Notes under the pieces: generated by a model
Database searches by the model: none
What the model was told of the DNA's origin: nothing
The model's input: the letters and a program-made list of their open reading frames with translations, nothing else
Shown here: in pieces, positions 1 to 9,793 of the stretch
How positions within the stretch are numbered: the stretch's first letter is position 1
How the letters are laid out: each line of letters opens with the position of its first letter
NCBI RefSeq assembly: GCF_000430995.1
Contig: NZ_HF952018.1
Span: 1,182,449-1,246,448 of the forward strand
Reading direction: 5' to 3'
From: Thermobrachium celere DSM 8682
Lineage (GTDB): Bacteria > Bacillota > Clostridia > Clostridiales > Caloramatoraceae
DNA length: 64,000 nucleotides
Position numbers and translations under genes: made by a program

Positions 1-44
1 AAATTCAAATACATTGTTCCCACTTTGATGTCCTTATATGCAAA

Positions 45-662
45 TTATATTAAAAATGGATTAAATCTTTTTTCAAGTCCTATAGTTGTGTAAACACCAT
101 GTCCTGGATATACTCTTACTCTTTCATCAAGTATAAGTAGTTTCTCTTTAATTGACTTTATTAATTGCTCTTGATTTCCCTTTGGAAAATCTGTTCTACC
201 TATTGAACCTCTAAATAGTGCATCACCTGTAAAAACAGAATCGCCTACTAAGATTGATATACCACCAGGTGTATGCCCTGGAGTTTCTAAAATTTTAAGC
301 TCCATACCTCCAACTTTTAAAATATCGTCTTGTTTTACAAACATATCTACTTCAAACAACTTCATGTTTGCGTAAATTGGAATAAGTTTTTTTGTCTCTC
401 CAGATATCAAATAATAATCTTCATTGTGTGCAACAACAACAGCTCCAGTTTCATTCTTTAACTTATAAACTCCTGCTATATGATCTGCATGTCCATGAGT
501 TATGATGATATATTTTAGTTTAATCCCCATTGATTTAATATCTTCTATTAACTCAGTAGGATCCCCACCTGGATCTACACAAAATGCTTCATTAGTATTT
601 TCGTCATAAACTAAATAACAATTGGTTTGAAAATAGCCCATTTCATAAGTTCTTATAATCAT
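45..662 (-). CDS. MBL-fold hydrolase, glyoxalase II-like
   Basis: Metallo-beta-lactamase-fold hydrolase of about 205 residues, the short form of the glyoxalase II-like family. The metal-binding THGHADH motif lies near residues 55-61, followed by a conserved TPGHTPGG and a C-terminal PGHG. The ATG at 662 follows an AGGAGTG ribosome binding site. It is the last gene visible in the minus-strand recJ-apt-relA-dtd series and starts 11 bases after dtd. The family hydrolyses thioesters or related substrates with a dinuclear metal centre. The true substrate here is unknown, and glyoxalase activity is only one possibility because short clostridial members lack the C-terminal substrate-recognition domain of classical glyoxalase II. 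Confidence 0.88.
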   Translation of the reverse strand: MIIRTYEMGYFQTNCYLVYDENTNEAFCVDPGGDPTELIEDIKSMGIKLKYIIITHGHADHIAGVYKLKNETGAVVVAHNEDYYLISGETKKLIPIYANMKLFEVDMFVKQDDILKVGGMELKILETPGHTPGGISILVGDSVFTGDALFRGSIGRTDFPKGNQEQLIKSIKEKLLILDERVRVYPGHGVYTTIGLEKRFNPFLI

Positions 663-673
663 TTAAATCACTC

Positions 674-1123
674 CTAAAAGTTTTTCTTACTGTCTAAAAG
701 AAGCGTAACAGGTCCATCATTTTCAAGCAAAACCTTCATATATGCTTGAAATTGTCCTGTTTCTACTTTATTAACATATTTTTTACATTCTTCAACAAAC
801 TTTTGATACATCATCTCAGCATAATCTGGTTTAGCTGCCATCATGTAATTTGGTCTTCTACCCTTTCTACAATCTCCATACAATGTAAACTGAGATACAA
901 CTAACAATTCACCTTCTACATCAACTACTGATAGATTCATTTTACCATCAGCATCGTCAAAAATTCTAAGATTGCATACCTTTTCAGCAAGATACTTTAT
1001 ATCGTCATCAGTATCTGCATCTTCTACCCCTAATAATACTAAAATTCCTTTTCCAATACTTCCTACTATATTTCCCTCAACCTCAACACTGGCTCTATTT
1101 ACCCTTTGAACTACTGCTCTCAT
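674..1123 (-). CDS. dtd: D-aminoacyl-tRNA deacylase
   Basis: D-aminoacyl-tRNA deacylase removes D-amino acids wrongly attached to tRNA. The protein (149 residues from the chosen start) begins MRAVVQRV, carries the family motif SQFTLYGD in its middle and ends with the GPVT element, both typical of DTD. An upstream in-frame start would add 12 residues, but the ATG at 1123 has a GGGGTG ribosome binding site at good spacing and gives the usual family N-terminus. It sits between relA and the MBL hydrolase, a common clostridial order, and is probably co-transcribed with both. Confidence 0.95.
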   Translation of the reverse strand: MRAVVQRVNRASVEVEGNIVGSIGKGILVLLGVEDADTDDDIKYLAEKVCNLRIFDDADGKMNLSVVDVEGELLVVSQFTLYGDCRKGRRPNYMMAAKPDYAEMMYQKFVEECKKYVNKVETGQFQAYMKVLLENDGPVTLLLDSKKNF

Positions 1124-1189
1124 GTTTTCACCCCTAATTTCTATTTCTATATACATCAATTACACCTGTTAACTTTCTAAATTCCCTCA

Positions 1190-3298
1190 TTATTTTTCAA
1201 GTTGTTCGGTATTTAAAACCTCTAAGGAAAGTTGTATTGTGGCTGTATTTTTTCTATTTGTTCTTGCGTTTATAGCCTTAACAGAAACCTTAGAATTTAC
1301 TATTGTGTTTGTAATATCTGCAAGCAATCCTGTTCTATCAACTGCCTGTATTTGAATATCTGCAATAAATGAGGAAGTGTGCTCTCCAGTCCAATTTACC
1401 TCTATAACTCTATTGGGTTCAACTTCAGATAAATGTTTAAAATTTGTGCAATCCTTTCTATGAACCGACACTCCTCTTCCCTTTGTTATAAATCCAATAA
1501 TATCATCACCTGGTACAGGATTGCAGCATTTAGCAAATCTTACTAATAAATCCTTTTCACCCTTAACCTCAACACCATGTTTTATTCCTTCGCGTTTTCT
1601 TTCTCTCCTTGACTCTCTTTTTTGATCTATTTCTGTTATTACTTTAGGTTCTTCTTTTTCTTTAAATAATTCTTCTTTTATTTTTCCTACAACCAACGAA
1701 GGTGATAGTGCTCCACTTCCAATTGTTGCATATAAATCATCAATTTGAGCATAATTAAAACGCTTTAGAACAATTTCTATAACATCATTTTTCATTGCAT
1801 CATCATAAGGTATTTTTTGTCTTCTCAATTCCTTTTCTATTAATTCTTTACCTTTTTCTATATTTTCTTCCTTATATATCCTTTTAAAATACTGCTTTAT
1901 TTTATTTTTTGCTTGAGAACTTTTAGCAATATTTAGCCAATCTCTACTTGGTCCCTTTGAAGTACTTGATGTTATTATCTCTACAATATCACCAGTCTTC
2001 AGTTTATAATCTAATGGAACCATTTTACCATTAACTTTAGCACCTACACATTTATTTCCAATATCTGTGTGTATTCTATATGCAAAATCAATTGGAGTAG
2101 AATCTACTGGCAGATCAATTACTGTTCCCTTTGGAGTAAACACGAATACCTCATCGGAAAATAAATCGATTTTAACAGTTTCCATAAACTCTCTTGCATC
2201 ACTTGTTTGCTTTTGAAACTCAATTATCTCTCTTAACCACTTTAATCTATCCCCTAAATCATCACTTTGAATTCCTTCTTTATATTTCCAGTGTGCTGCA
2301 ATACCGTATTCAGCTGTTCTATGCATTTCCCATGTTCTAATTTGTATTTCAAATGGTTGACCACCAGGCCCAATTACTGTTGTATGAAGTGATTGATACA
2401 TGTTTGGTTTTGGCATCGCTATATAGTCTTTAAACCTTCCTGGTATTGGTTTCCATAAAGTATGCACAATACCTAAAGCTGCATAACAGTCCCTTACAGT
2501 ATCAACTATTACTCTAACTGCTAAAAGATCAAATATTTGATCAAAAGTCTTATTTTTAAATACCATTTTTCTATAAATACTGTAGAAATGCTTTGGTCTT
2601 CCTTCAATATCGGCTGTTATACCTGCTTGGGCAAGTTTATTTTTTAATATTTCAATTATCTCATTTAATTCCTTTTCGCGCTCAACTCTTTTCTTTTGAA
2701 CCTTATTTACTAAGTCATAATATTCTTCAGGTTTTAAGTATCTTAAACACAAATCCTCAAGTTCCCATTTAATCTTAGAAATACCCAATCTATGTGCTAA
2801 TGGTGCAAATATATCAAGTGTTTCCTGTGCCTTCTCCTTTTGCTTATGAGGAGGTAAATATTTTAAAGTTCTCATATTATGCAATCTATCTGCCAGCTTT
2901 ATTAAAATAACTCTTACATCATTAGCCATTGCTACTAACATTTTTCTTATGTTTTCTGCCTGCTGTTCTTCTTTAGACTTATATTCTATCTTACCTAATT
3001 TAGTAACACCTTCAACTAAAAAAGCAATTTGAGGGTTAAACATATTTTTTATATCTTCGTACGTATAATCTGTATCTTCAACAACATCATGTAAAAGAGC
3101 AGCACAAATAGTGTCAGTATCAAGCCCAAGCTCAATTGTAATTAAAGCAACCTCCACTGGATGCATTAAATAAGGCTCACCTGACTCTCTATATTGATCT
3201 TTATGTGCTTTTTCTGCTAATTCATATGCCTTTTTTATTAACTCCAAATCTACATCTAATTTCTGTTTTTTTATTTTATCAATAATTACATCAAGCAT
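1190..3298 (-). CDS. relA: Bifunctional (p)ppGpp synthetase/hydrolase
   Basis: Long RSH protein (702 residues) that makes and degrades the stringent-response alarmone (p)ppGpp. Domain order: N-terminal HD hydrolase domain with ALLHDVVEDT near residue 70, synthetase domain with KDYIAMPKPNMYQS, then a TGS domain (VFVFTPKGTVIDLP), a region with the CCNPVPGD motif, and a C-terminal ACT domain. An intact HD motif suggests both hydrolase and synthetase activity. A GTG four codons upstream is possible, but GTGAGGG serves better as the ribosome binding site for the ATG at 3298. It lies downstream of apt with a hairpin between them. Confidence 0.97.
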   Translation of the reverse strand: MLDVIIDKIKKQKLDVDLELIKKAYELAEKAHKDQYRESGEPYLMHPVEVALITIELGLDTDTICAALLHDVVEDTDYTYEDIKNMFNPQIAFLVEGVTKLGKIEYKSKEEQQAENIRKMLVAMANDVRVILIKLADRLHNMRTLKYLPPHKQKEKAQETLDIFAPLAHRLGISKIKWELEDLCLRYLKPEEYYDLVNKVQKKRVEREKELNEIIEILKNKLAQAGITADIEGRPKHFYSIYRKMVFKNKTFDQIFDLLAVRVIVDTVRDCYAALGIVHTLWKPIPGRFKDYIAMPKPNMYQSLHTTVIGPGGQPFEIQIRTWEMHRTAEYGIAAHWKYKEGIQSDDLGDRLKWLREIIEFQKQTSDAREFMETVKIDLFSDEVFVFTPKGTVIDLPVDSTPIDFAYRIHTDIGNKCVGAKVNGKMVPLDYKLKTGDIVEIITSSTSKGPSRDWLNIAKSSQAKNKIKQYFKRIYKEENIEKGKELIEKELRRQKIPYDDAMKNDVIEIVLKRFNYAQIDDLYATIGSGALSPSLVVGKIKEELFKEKEEPKVITEIDQKRESRRERKREGIKHGVEVKGEKDLLVRFAKCCNPVPGDDIIGFITKGRGVSVHRKDCTNFKHLSEVEPNRVIEVNWTGEHTSSFIADIQIQAVDRTGLLADITNTIVNSKVSVKAINARTNRKNTATIQLSLEVLNTEQLEK

Positions 3299-3324
3299 AG
3301 CCGCCCTCACTTCTCTGTTTATAA

Positions 3325-3354
3325 TATATGGCTGGTATATCTACCAGCCATATA
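3325..3354 (-). other. Hairpin between apt and relA
   Basis: A perfect 13-bp inverted repeat (3325-3337 with 3342-3354) around a four-base loop. Neither strand has a strong T run after it, so it may be a weak terminator, a processing site or an mRNA-stabilising structure rather than a full stop between apt and relA. Confidence 0.55.
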
Positions 3355-3406
3355 ATTTTAAAAATATTATATATCAATTTAATTGTATTTGCAATTTTTT
3401 TCGACA

Positions 3407-3924
3407 TTAAAACTCATATTTAATCAATGATTCTACATCATACTTAGATAGTTTTTCTCTTCCATTAAGCCCTGTAAGTTCAATTAAGAAGCACATGCCT
3501 GCTACTTCTCCACCAAGCTGTTCTACTAATTTAGCTACTGCTGCAATTGTTCCACCAGTTGCTAGTAAGTCATCAACTATTAAAACTCTTTGACCTGGCT
3601 TTATAGCATCCTTATGTATTTCTAAAAGTCACTTCCATATTCTAATTCATATTCATATTTAAGTGTATCAGCTGGTAATTTACCTGGTTTTCTTACAGGA
3701 ACAAATCCAACTCCTAATCCATATGCAACTGGAGTACCAAAAACAAAGCCTCTTGCTTCTGGTCCAACTACTAAATCTATATTCTTATCTTTAGCATATT
3801 CAATCATCTTGTCTACTGCATATCTAAATGCTTCTCCATCTTTAATTAATGTTGTAACGTCTTTAAAACTTATTCCTTTCTTTGGAAAATCTTCTATTAT
3901 TCTTATTTTTTCCATTAAATTCAT
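3407..3924 (-). pseudogene. apt: Adenine phosphoribosyltransferase, frameshifted
   Basis: APT converts adenine and PRPP to AMP in purine salvage. The reading frame from the ATG at 3924 (ribosome binding site GGGAGGT) is a close APT match through [10 protein letters not shown] and [10 protein letters not shown], then stops at TAG near 3631. From the next base, one frame over, the protein resumes as [12 protein letters not shown] followed by the PRPP-binding motif [13 protein letters not shown] and the usual C-terminus, ending at 3407. The minus strand has four T where five would restore a complete protein of about 172 residues. The rest is intact, with no other stop. This is either a very recent mutation or a homopolymer sequencing error. 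The ribosome binding site lies inside the last codons of recJ, so the genes are coupled. Confidence 0.9.
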
Positions 3925-3926
3925 TT

Positions 3927-6308
3927 TTATACCTCCCAAACTGCGTTATATAATAAATTTTTTAAACCTTTAATCTTTTCTGTATAGTCATCCAAAATAA
4001 GAGCATTTAAATCATTTGTATCTTGATTTTTTATTAATTTTAGAACATCGTTTTTTATAAATACCCTTATAAAATTGTTATTTTTTAATGTCATAATTAT
4101 TTTATACATCTGATAAGGATTAACGTTATATTTTAATGCCATTTCATCAACTGTACCTGTAATATCATTATTTGATAGATCATTATAAACATTTAATATA
4201 ATTTCTTTTTTTATTGAAACATCCCCATAAAATTCGTCTATATTTTGTAAAATATTTGCATCAATAAAATTGTAAACACATTTTGCTCTATTTATTACCT
4301 TATCATACTCATATAAACCTGGTAAAAAATCATATATAAGCACTTCTGAATTCATAAAATCAATTTCATCTACTTGTGGACATATTATAATTTGAGCATC
4401 AAATCCATCATTTTTAGAAAAAGTAACTTTATAAAAATCTGTAAAATACATTAATTCTTCAAGTGATTTTTTAGATGATACTAAGATATAACCCTTCTTA
4501 AAATAAACAAATTCCTTTAGGAAGTTTTCATCTTTATTAATAAATTTTATTTTATCTAAATTAATTTCTTCAATATTGTTATTATTATCAATAAACTTTA
4601 AATATCTAAAATAATTATTCTTGAAATAATCTGAAATCCATTTAGTATGAGGCCTTACTGCTTTAATCATTAATTGTAGATTTTTTGTATTATTCCATTC
4701 ATTAATATCTAAATTGAATACTACATCTATGTTTTCCCAATCTTTATCTTTAAATTCATCACAGGCATTAAAATAAACTCCATCATAGGTAATATTATTT
4801 TTATCTAGCTGTAATTTTAAATGTTTATTATTATTTCCAACTACTCTCTTTGACAACACCTTTAAATTTTCCATATAAAATAATGGCGATGGATTACCAA
4901 ATCCATATGGCTCAAGTTTTTTTATTACCTCAGCAGTTTCAAAGGTTATATCTTCCTCAGTCATCTCCATATCAATATACATCTTTGGTAAAAATATTTC
5001 TACATCTACTTGTTTTGCTAAATTGTTTAACCTATACCTTAGTTCGTCTATTTTATCCTTTTCTATTGTCAAACCTGCAGCCAATTCATGTCCACCAAAC
5101 TTCACAAGTATATCTTCACATTTTAATAGGTTTTCAAAAAGATTAAATCCTTCAATACTTCTACCAGAACCTTTACATTTTCCATCTTTATCTTCACATA
5201 GTAGTATAACAGGCCTATGAAAACGCTCTACTAATCTTGACGCTACTATTCCAACTACGCCTACATGCCAATATGGGGATGATAATATTATCACTCTATC
5301 ATTTGATAAATCATAATAATTTTGTATCATTATAAGTGACTCATTTAAAATTTCCTCTTCTATCTTTTGCCTCATCCTATTTTCTTGATCAAGATATTTT
5401 GCAATTTGCATTGCTTTATCTTCATCAGTAGTAGTAAAAAGTTCAACAGCAATTCTAGCATCACTCAATCTTCCAACTGCATTTATTCTTGGAGCTATTT
5501 GAAAAGCAATAGAATATGATGTAACATCTGAAATACCTGCAACATTTTTCAATGCCTTAATACCGCTTTTTTCACTCTTTTGTATCTTCTTTATACCTTC
5601 ACTAACTATAATTCTATTTTCTCCAGTTAATTCGACAATATCTGCAACTGTACCTATAGCACATAAATCTAAAAAATCTTCAAATCCCGACAAATTATAT
5701 TTCATCCATAATGCCTGTACTAACTTGAAAGCCACTCCACATCCTGCTAAATTCTTATTTGGATATGTACAATCATACCTCTTAGGATTTATAACAATAG
5801 TATTAGGTATCTGCTCTTTACACTCATGGTGATCAGTTATTATAATATCCATTCCAATAGATTTTGCGTATTCTACTTCTTCAATTGCTGTAATTCCACA
5901 GTCAACAGTAATTATTAAGTCTGTAGCCAATTGTTTTATATAATCTATAGCCTCTTTATTTATACCATAACCTTCATTTAATCTATCTGGAATATAAAAT
6001 GAAACATCAACACCTAATTTTCTAAAAGCCCTAATAAGTATTGAGGTACTTGTTATTCCATCTACATCATAGTCTCCATAAATAACTATTTTTTCTCTTC
6101 TTGTTATAGCTAAATCTATCCTATCTACAGCCCTATCCATATCCTTTAAAAGAAATGGATTAAAAAGATGCTCAACACTTGGATTTAGGAATTGAGCAGC
6201 TTCTTTTTGCGCCTTAATACCTCTAGAGTTTAATAGGGCATTTATTATTCTATTTTTGTGAAGATTTTGGTTAAATTGCTCTAAACTTCTTATAACCCAC
6301 TTCTTCAT
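3927..6308 (-). CDS. recJ: Single-stranded-DNA-specific exonuclease RecJ
   Basis: 5'-3' single-strand DNA exonuclease of recombination and mismatch repair, 793 residues, close to the long Bacillus form. DHH-family motifs are clear: [10 protein letters not shown] at about 78-87 and TDHHE at 158-162, then the DHHA1-type [11 protein letters not shown]. The N-terminal two thirds is the catalytic core. The C-terminal extension, rich in Asn, Ile and Lys, is the extra region found in Firmicutes RecJ. It begins the recJ-apt-relA transcription unit and overlaps the apt ribosome binding site at its 3' end. Confidence 0.96.
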   Translation of the reverse strand: MKKWVIRSLEQFNQNLHKNRIINALLNSRGIKAQKEAAQFLNPSVEHLFNPFLLKDMDRAVDRIDLAITRREKIVIYGDYDVDGITSTSILIRAFRKLGVDVSFYIPDRLNEGYGINKEAIDYIKQLATDLIITVDCGITAIEEVEYAKSIGMDIIITDHHECKEQIPNTIVINPKRYDCTYPNKNLAGCGVAFKLVQALWMKYNLSGFEDFLDLCAIGTVADIVELTGENRIIVSEGIKKIQKSEKSGIKALKNVAGISDVTSYSIAFQIAPRINAVGRLSDARIAVELFTTTDEDKAMQIAKYLDQENRMRQKIEEEILNESLIMIQNYYDLSNDRVIILSSPYWHVGVVGIVASRLVERFHRPVILLCEDKDGKCKGSGRSIEGFNLFENLLKCEDILVKFGGHELAAGLTIEKDKIDELRYRLNNLAKQVDVEIFLPKMYIDMEMTEEDITFETAEVIKKLEPYGFGNPSPLFYMENLKVLSKRVVGNNNKHLKLQLDKNNITYDGVYFNACDEFKDKDWENIDVVFNLDINEWNNTKNLQLMIKAVRPHTKWISDYFKNNYFRYLKFIDNNNNIEEINLDKIKFINKDENFLKEFVYFKKGYILVSSKKSLEELMYFTDFYKVTFSKNDGFDAQIIICPQVDEIDFMNSEVLIYDFLPGLYEYDKVINRAKCVYNFIDANILQNIDEFYGDVSIKKEIILNVYNDLSNNDITGTVDEMALKYNVNPYQMYKIIMTLKNNNFIRVFIKNDVLKLIKNQDTNDLNALILDDYTEKIKGLKNLLYNAVWEV

Positions 6309-6382
6309 AACTCTTTCCCCTTAATTTAATTGAAACAAATATATTATAAATGAGATATAAAACTATTTCAATGGGGAAAATT

Positions 6383-6412
6383 AAAAATAGTCGGCCTTGA
6401 CCGACTATTTTT
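6383..6412 (-). terminator. Terminator after secF
   Basis: Perfect 12-bp stem (6383-6394 with 6401-6412) with a six-base loop, starting at the secF stop codon and followed on the minus strand by a T-rich tract. It separates secDF from recJ. Confidence 0.85.
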
Positions 6413-7274
6413 ATGCAATCTTTCTTTCTGTCCAATAATACCATATTGGGCTTGCAATAAATATTGATGAATAAGTACCACTTAAAATACCTATTATTAA
6501 TGGTAAAGCAAAATCTTTAACGGATGTAACTCCAACTAGATATAAAGCTGTTATTGTAAATAATGTTGTTAATACTGTATTTATAGATCTTGTTAAAGTT
6601 TGTGTTATACTTGCATTTACAAGCTCTCTTTTTGTTGCAAAAGCATGTTTCTTATTATTTTCTCTTATTCTGTCAAATACAACAATTGTATCATTTATTG
6701 AATAACCTAAAACCGTAAGAATAGCTGCTACAAAGCTACTATTTACAGGTATTTGAAGTAATACATATACAGTTATTGTTACTAAAACGTCATGAATTAA
6801 TGCAATTACAGCTGCTACACCAAATTTAAACTCAAATCTTAATGATATATATATAAGCATTAATACTACAGCTGCTAATGATGAATATATTGCATTTCTT
6901 CTTAATTCCTTACCAATGCTTGGACCTATTCTATCTGTTTGTCTTGGATTTGCATCTTTTAAATTATATTTATCCTTAATTTCTTTATATAACTTTGGAA
7001 TTTGTTCATCTGTAATAGAATTACCTCTTATTGTTACCTCATCAGTACCTACCTTTTGTACTTGAGCTGATGAATCATATTTTGCTGATATTTTTCTAAT
7101 TTCCTCTAAAACGTCATTGTTTGGCTCTGAATTCATTTTTATTGTAACAACAGTTCCACCTTTAAAATCTATACCAAGGTTTAAACCTTTAACTGCCCAA
7201 GCAACCATTCCAACAATAATTATTGTTAGTGAAATTGCAAACCAAACTTTTGCTCTTTCTATTACTTTTAACAT
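6411..7274 (-). CDS. secF: Protein translocase subunit SecF
   Basis: SecF, the smaller half of the SecDF proton-driven accessory complex of the Sec translocase in the cytoplasmic membrane. The 287-residue protein has an N-terminal membrane segment, the GIDFKGGT motif near residues 34-41, a periplasmic-type loop and five C-terminal membrane segments with VLGYSINDTIVVFDRIREN. ATG at 7274 has a GGGGAGGG ribosome binding site. It follows secD by 14 bases and ends in a terminator. Confidence 0.97.
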   Translation of the reverse strand: MLKVIERAKVWFAISLTIIIVGMVAWAVKGLNLGIDFKGGTVVTIKMNSEPNNDVLEEIRKISAKYDSSAQVQKVGTDEVTIRGNSITDEQIPKLYKEIKDKYNLKDANPRQTDRIGPSIGKELRRNAIYSSLAAVVLMLIYISLRFEFKFGVAAVIALIHDVLVTITVYVLLQIPVNSSFVAAILTVLGYSINDTIVVFDRIRENNKKHAFATKRELVNASITQTLTRSINTVLTTLFTITALYLVGVTSVKDFALPLIIGILSGTYSSIFIASPIWYYWTERKIA

Positions 7275-7288
7275 TTAAATCCCTCCCC

Positions 7289-8527
7289 TTATGCTCCATA
7301 CATTTTCTTGTTTTCTATCCAATTTGAATTAACAAAATTCTTTAATAGGAACTTTGTTACAGTAACTGCTGTAAATAGTGAACAAACAACACCTGTCACA
7401 AGGGTAAGGGCAAAACCTTTAACTTGACCTGCTCCAAGCCACATTAAAACTAAACCAGCTATAATAGTTGTTATGTTTGAATCTAATATTGAAGGTAATG
7501 CTCTATTAAATCCAGCATCAACAGCTGACCTTAATGATTTTCCTAATTTTAGTTCTTCTTTAATTCTTTCAAATATCAATACATTGGCGTCAACTGCCAT
7601 ACCTACTGAAAGTAGTAATCCTGCAATACCTGGAAGTGTTAATGTTGCCTTAAGTGCTGTTGTAAATATTAACATAGTAAGCATTATATAAACTGCAAGC
7701 GCAAGGTCTGCAATTATACCTGGTATTCTATAGTATATAGCCATAAATAACATAACAAGTGTAATACCAATAACTGCTGCCTTTTTGCTTGTTGGAATTG
7801 CATCTGCTCCAAGTGAAGGCCCTATAGTCTTTACTGTAGCTGGTACTAATTCAACAGGAAGTGCTCCAGATTTTATAATACCTGCTAGTCTTTTTGCTTC
7901 TTCTATATCCTTGCTTCCTTCAATTATAGCTTCTCCTGTTGTAATAACACTTTTTACTACTGGAGCTGAAACTAATTCTTCATCCATATAGATAGATATA
8001 ACCTTTCCTTGATATTTTGCTGTTGCCTCTGCAAACTTCTTTGTACCAGATTCATTAAGCTTTAACTGAACTACTGGTTGATTAGTTTGTTGATTAACTC
8101 CAACTGAAGCATCCTTTATATCTTCACCAGTAATTACAATATCATTATTTGGACCTCTAAACGTAAGCTTACCTGTTTTACCTATTTGCTTTAAAGCATT
8201 TTCAGCATCATAAACACCTGGAATTTCTATTCTAATTCTATTTTGTTGTGTAACAGTTACAACTGATTCATTTACACCTAAAGCATTTACTCTAAGCTCT
8301 ATAAGCTCTTTTGTTCTATCTATTGTGTCCTTTGATATATTTTCACCCTTAATTTCTTCTTCTATGTAAACTCCACCCTTTAGGTCTAAACCTAATTTTG
8401 TTATTGAACCTAATGATTTAATTTGGTAATCACCTATTATAAGTCCATTTGATAATATGTATGCAAATATAACTATTAATAAAGATGCAATTGTAAATTT
8501 TAGTCTACTTTTAGTTTTTAATTGCAT
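7289..8527 (-). CDS. secD: Protein translocase subunit SecD
   Basis: SecD subunit of the SecDF complex that pulls exported proteins across the membrane. At 412 residues it has an N-terminal membrane segment, the GLDLKGGVY motif near 46-54, a P1-like periplasmic region and five membrane segments including LLSVGMAVDANVLIFERIKEE. ATG at 8527 follows GAAAGGGGG. The secDF pair sits just downstream of the SCIFF genes, an association common in Clostridia. Confidence 0.97.
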   Translation of the reverse strand: MQLKTKSRLKFTIASLLIVIFAYILSNGLIIGDYQIKSLGSITKLGLDLKGGVYIEEEIKGENISKDTIDRTKELIELRVNALGVNESVVTVTQQNRIRIEIPGVYDAENALKQIGKTGKLTFRGPNNDIVITGEDIKDASVGVNQQTNQPVVQLKLNESGTKKFAEATAKYQGKVISIYMDEELVSAPVVKSVITTGEAIIEGSKDIEEAKRLAGIIKSGALPVELVPATVKTIGPSLGADAIPTSKKAAVIGITLVMLFMAIYYRIPGIIADLALAVYIMLTMLIFTTALKATLTLPGIAGLLLSVGMAVDANVLIFERIKEELKLGKSLRSAVDAGFNRALPSILDSNITTIIAGLVLMWLGAGQVKGFALTLVTGVVCSLFTAVTVTKFLLKNFVNSNWIENKKMYGA

Positions 8528-8546
8528 TTAAATCCCCCTTTCAAAA

Positions 8547-9206
8547 TTAGAGCAATCTTGCATCATTAATTACAAGTTGAAAATTAGTGTTTAAAAATGC
8601 AGCAGCTTTTCTACACATCATCATTCTTGCTAAAAATATCTCAAAATACTCCATAACTGGACAAATTTCTATATTTATCTTTAGATTTAATCTTATTATC
8701 TTTTCATCTGATAAAATTTCTACTTCTGATTTTTCTGCTGCATAGTTTACTCTGTCGTGTATATCAAATGTTGCAAATTCTTTATTTCTCACCCTCCCTC
8801 TATGTACATCTGTTTTATCTGCAATTATTAATGCAGCTGCTATATTGTTTACAGGATGACCATATTCTTCTTCATGGTTTCCAATGGCAGAAGCAATTAA
8901 AGCTATCTCATTAAAATCCATTCCCATTTCCTTTAGAATTCTCATTGATATTATTGCTCCTGTCTGTCCATGATCATGCCTACTTACAACGTTTCCAATA
9001 TCATGAAGAAAACCTGCAATTGCTGCAAGTTCTACTTCCCTTTCTGAATATCCTAATTGTTTTAGGATATTTGAAGCAATATTAGATACTATTGTTGCGT
9101 GCCTTAGGCTATGTTCTGTAAAACCCATTGCACCTAAAAATCTGTCACCCTGTTCCATATAAGTTTTAATTTCTATGTTGTTCTTTACATCATTTAAAGT
9201 AATCAT
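8547..9206 (-). CDS. HD-domain phosphohydrolase
   Basis: HD-superfamily protein of 219 residues. The metal ligands are visible as SLRHATIV (His), FLHDIGN (His-Asp) and a later GNHEEE, followed by IIADKTDVHRGRVR, a stretch shared by a clostridial HD family. Such proteins hydrolyse phosphoesters of nucleotides; no substrate can be assigned. It lies between the carbonic-anhydrase-like gene and secD in the SCIFF neighbourhood. ATG at 9206 follows AGAGGTG. Confidence 0.85.
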   Translation of the reverse strand: MITLNDVKNNIEIKTYMEQGDRFLGAMGFTEHSLRHATIVSNIASNILKQLGYSEREVELAAIAGFLHDIGNVVSRHDHGQTGAIISMRILKEMGMDFNEIALIASAIGNHEEEYGHPVNNIAAALIIADKTDVHRGRVRNKEFATFDIHDRVNYAAEKSEVEILSDEKIIRLNLKINIEICPVMEYFEIFLARMMMCRKAAAFLNTNFQLVINDARLL

Positions 9207-9290
9207 AGTTTCACCTCTTATATATTCTACAACTTTTTGATAATTCCTGCTAATTTATTTAAATTTTAAAGGGGTATAACCCCCCTTTTT

Positions 9291-9791
9291 TTATCGATAT
9301 GCTTCAGCAAGTTCTTTATAATGAATTGCAGACTTTTTTATACTTTCTATTTCTTCATCTGTTAGCTCTCTAACAACCTTTGCTGGTGTCCCCATAACTA
9401 AACTCCTTGGTGGGATCTCTTTTCCCTGCGTTACAACTGAACCTGCAGCTATAATACAATCTTCACCAATAACTGCACCATTTAATATTACAGCTCCCAT
9501 ACCAATTAAACATCTATCTTTAACAACTGCACCATGAACAATAGCATTATGTCCTATTGTTACAAAATCACCTATTATAGTCGGAGCATTTCTATCTGAA
9601 TGAAGTACACATCCATCTTGTATATTAACACACTTTCCTATTAAAATTTTATTTATATCCCCTCTTAAAACAGCTCTATACCAAATACTACTGCCTTCTT
9701 TTACTTCTACATCACCAATTATGTCAGCAGACTCAGCAACAAACACATCTTGTGCAATTTTAGGAAGTTTTTCAAAGTAGTTTCTAATCAT
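9291..9791 (-). CDS. Gamma-carbonic-anhydrase-like hexapeptide protein
   Basis: Left-handed beta-helix protein of the gamma-carbonic anhydrase/YrdA family, 166 residues. Imperfect hexapeptide repeats run from about residue 18 to 135. Metal-binding histidines are seen in VLHSDRN, GHNAIVHG and surrounding repeats, with RAVLRGD and NIQDG, all family hallmarks. An in-frame start 14 codons upstream lies inside scfB; the ATG at 9791 has GGAGGAAT immediately before it and is preferred. Its ribosome binding site overlaps the scfB stop, so translation is probably coupled. Carbonic anhydrase activity is inferred from the family and is not certain for bacterial members. Confidence 0.9.
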   Translation of the reverse strand: MIRNYFEKLPKIAQDVFVAESADIIGDVEVKEGSSIWYRAVLRGDINKILIGKCVNIQDGCVLHSDRNAPTIIGDFVTIGHNAIVHGAVVKDRCLIGMGAVILNGAVIGEDCIIAAGSVVTQGKEIPPRSLVMGTPAKVVRELTDEEIESIKKSAIHYKELAEAYR

Positions 9792-9793
9792 AT

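Noticed and set aside
3620-3640. Programmed frameshift in apt
   Set aside because: No slippery heptamer with a downstream stimulator is seen, and APT families are not known to use frameshifting. A mutation or sequencing error is simpler.
4850-5220. Plus-strand ORFs opposite recJ and similar antisense ORFs (for example 10545-10872, 33682-34246, 50755-51112)
   Set aside because: They lie opposite well-supported genes, have biased composition, no ribosome binding site and no recognisable protein features.
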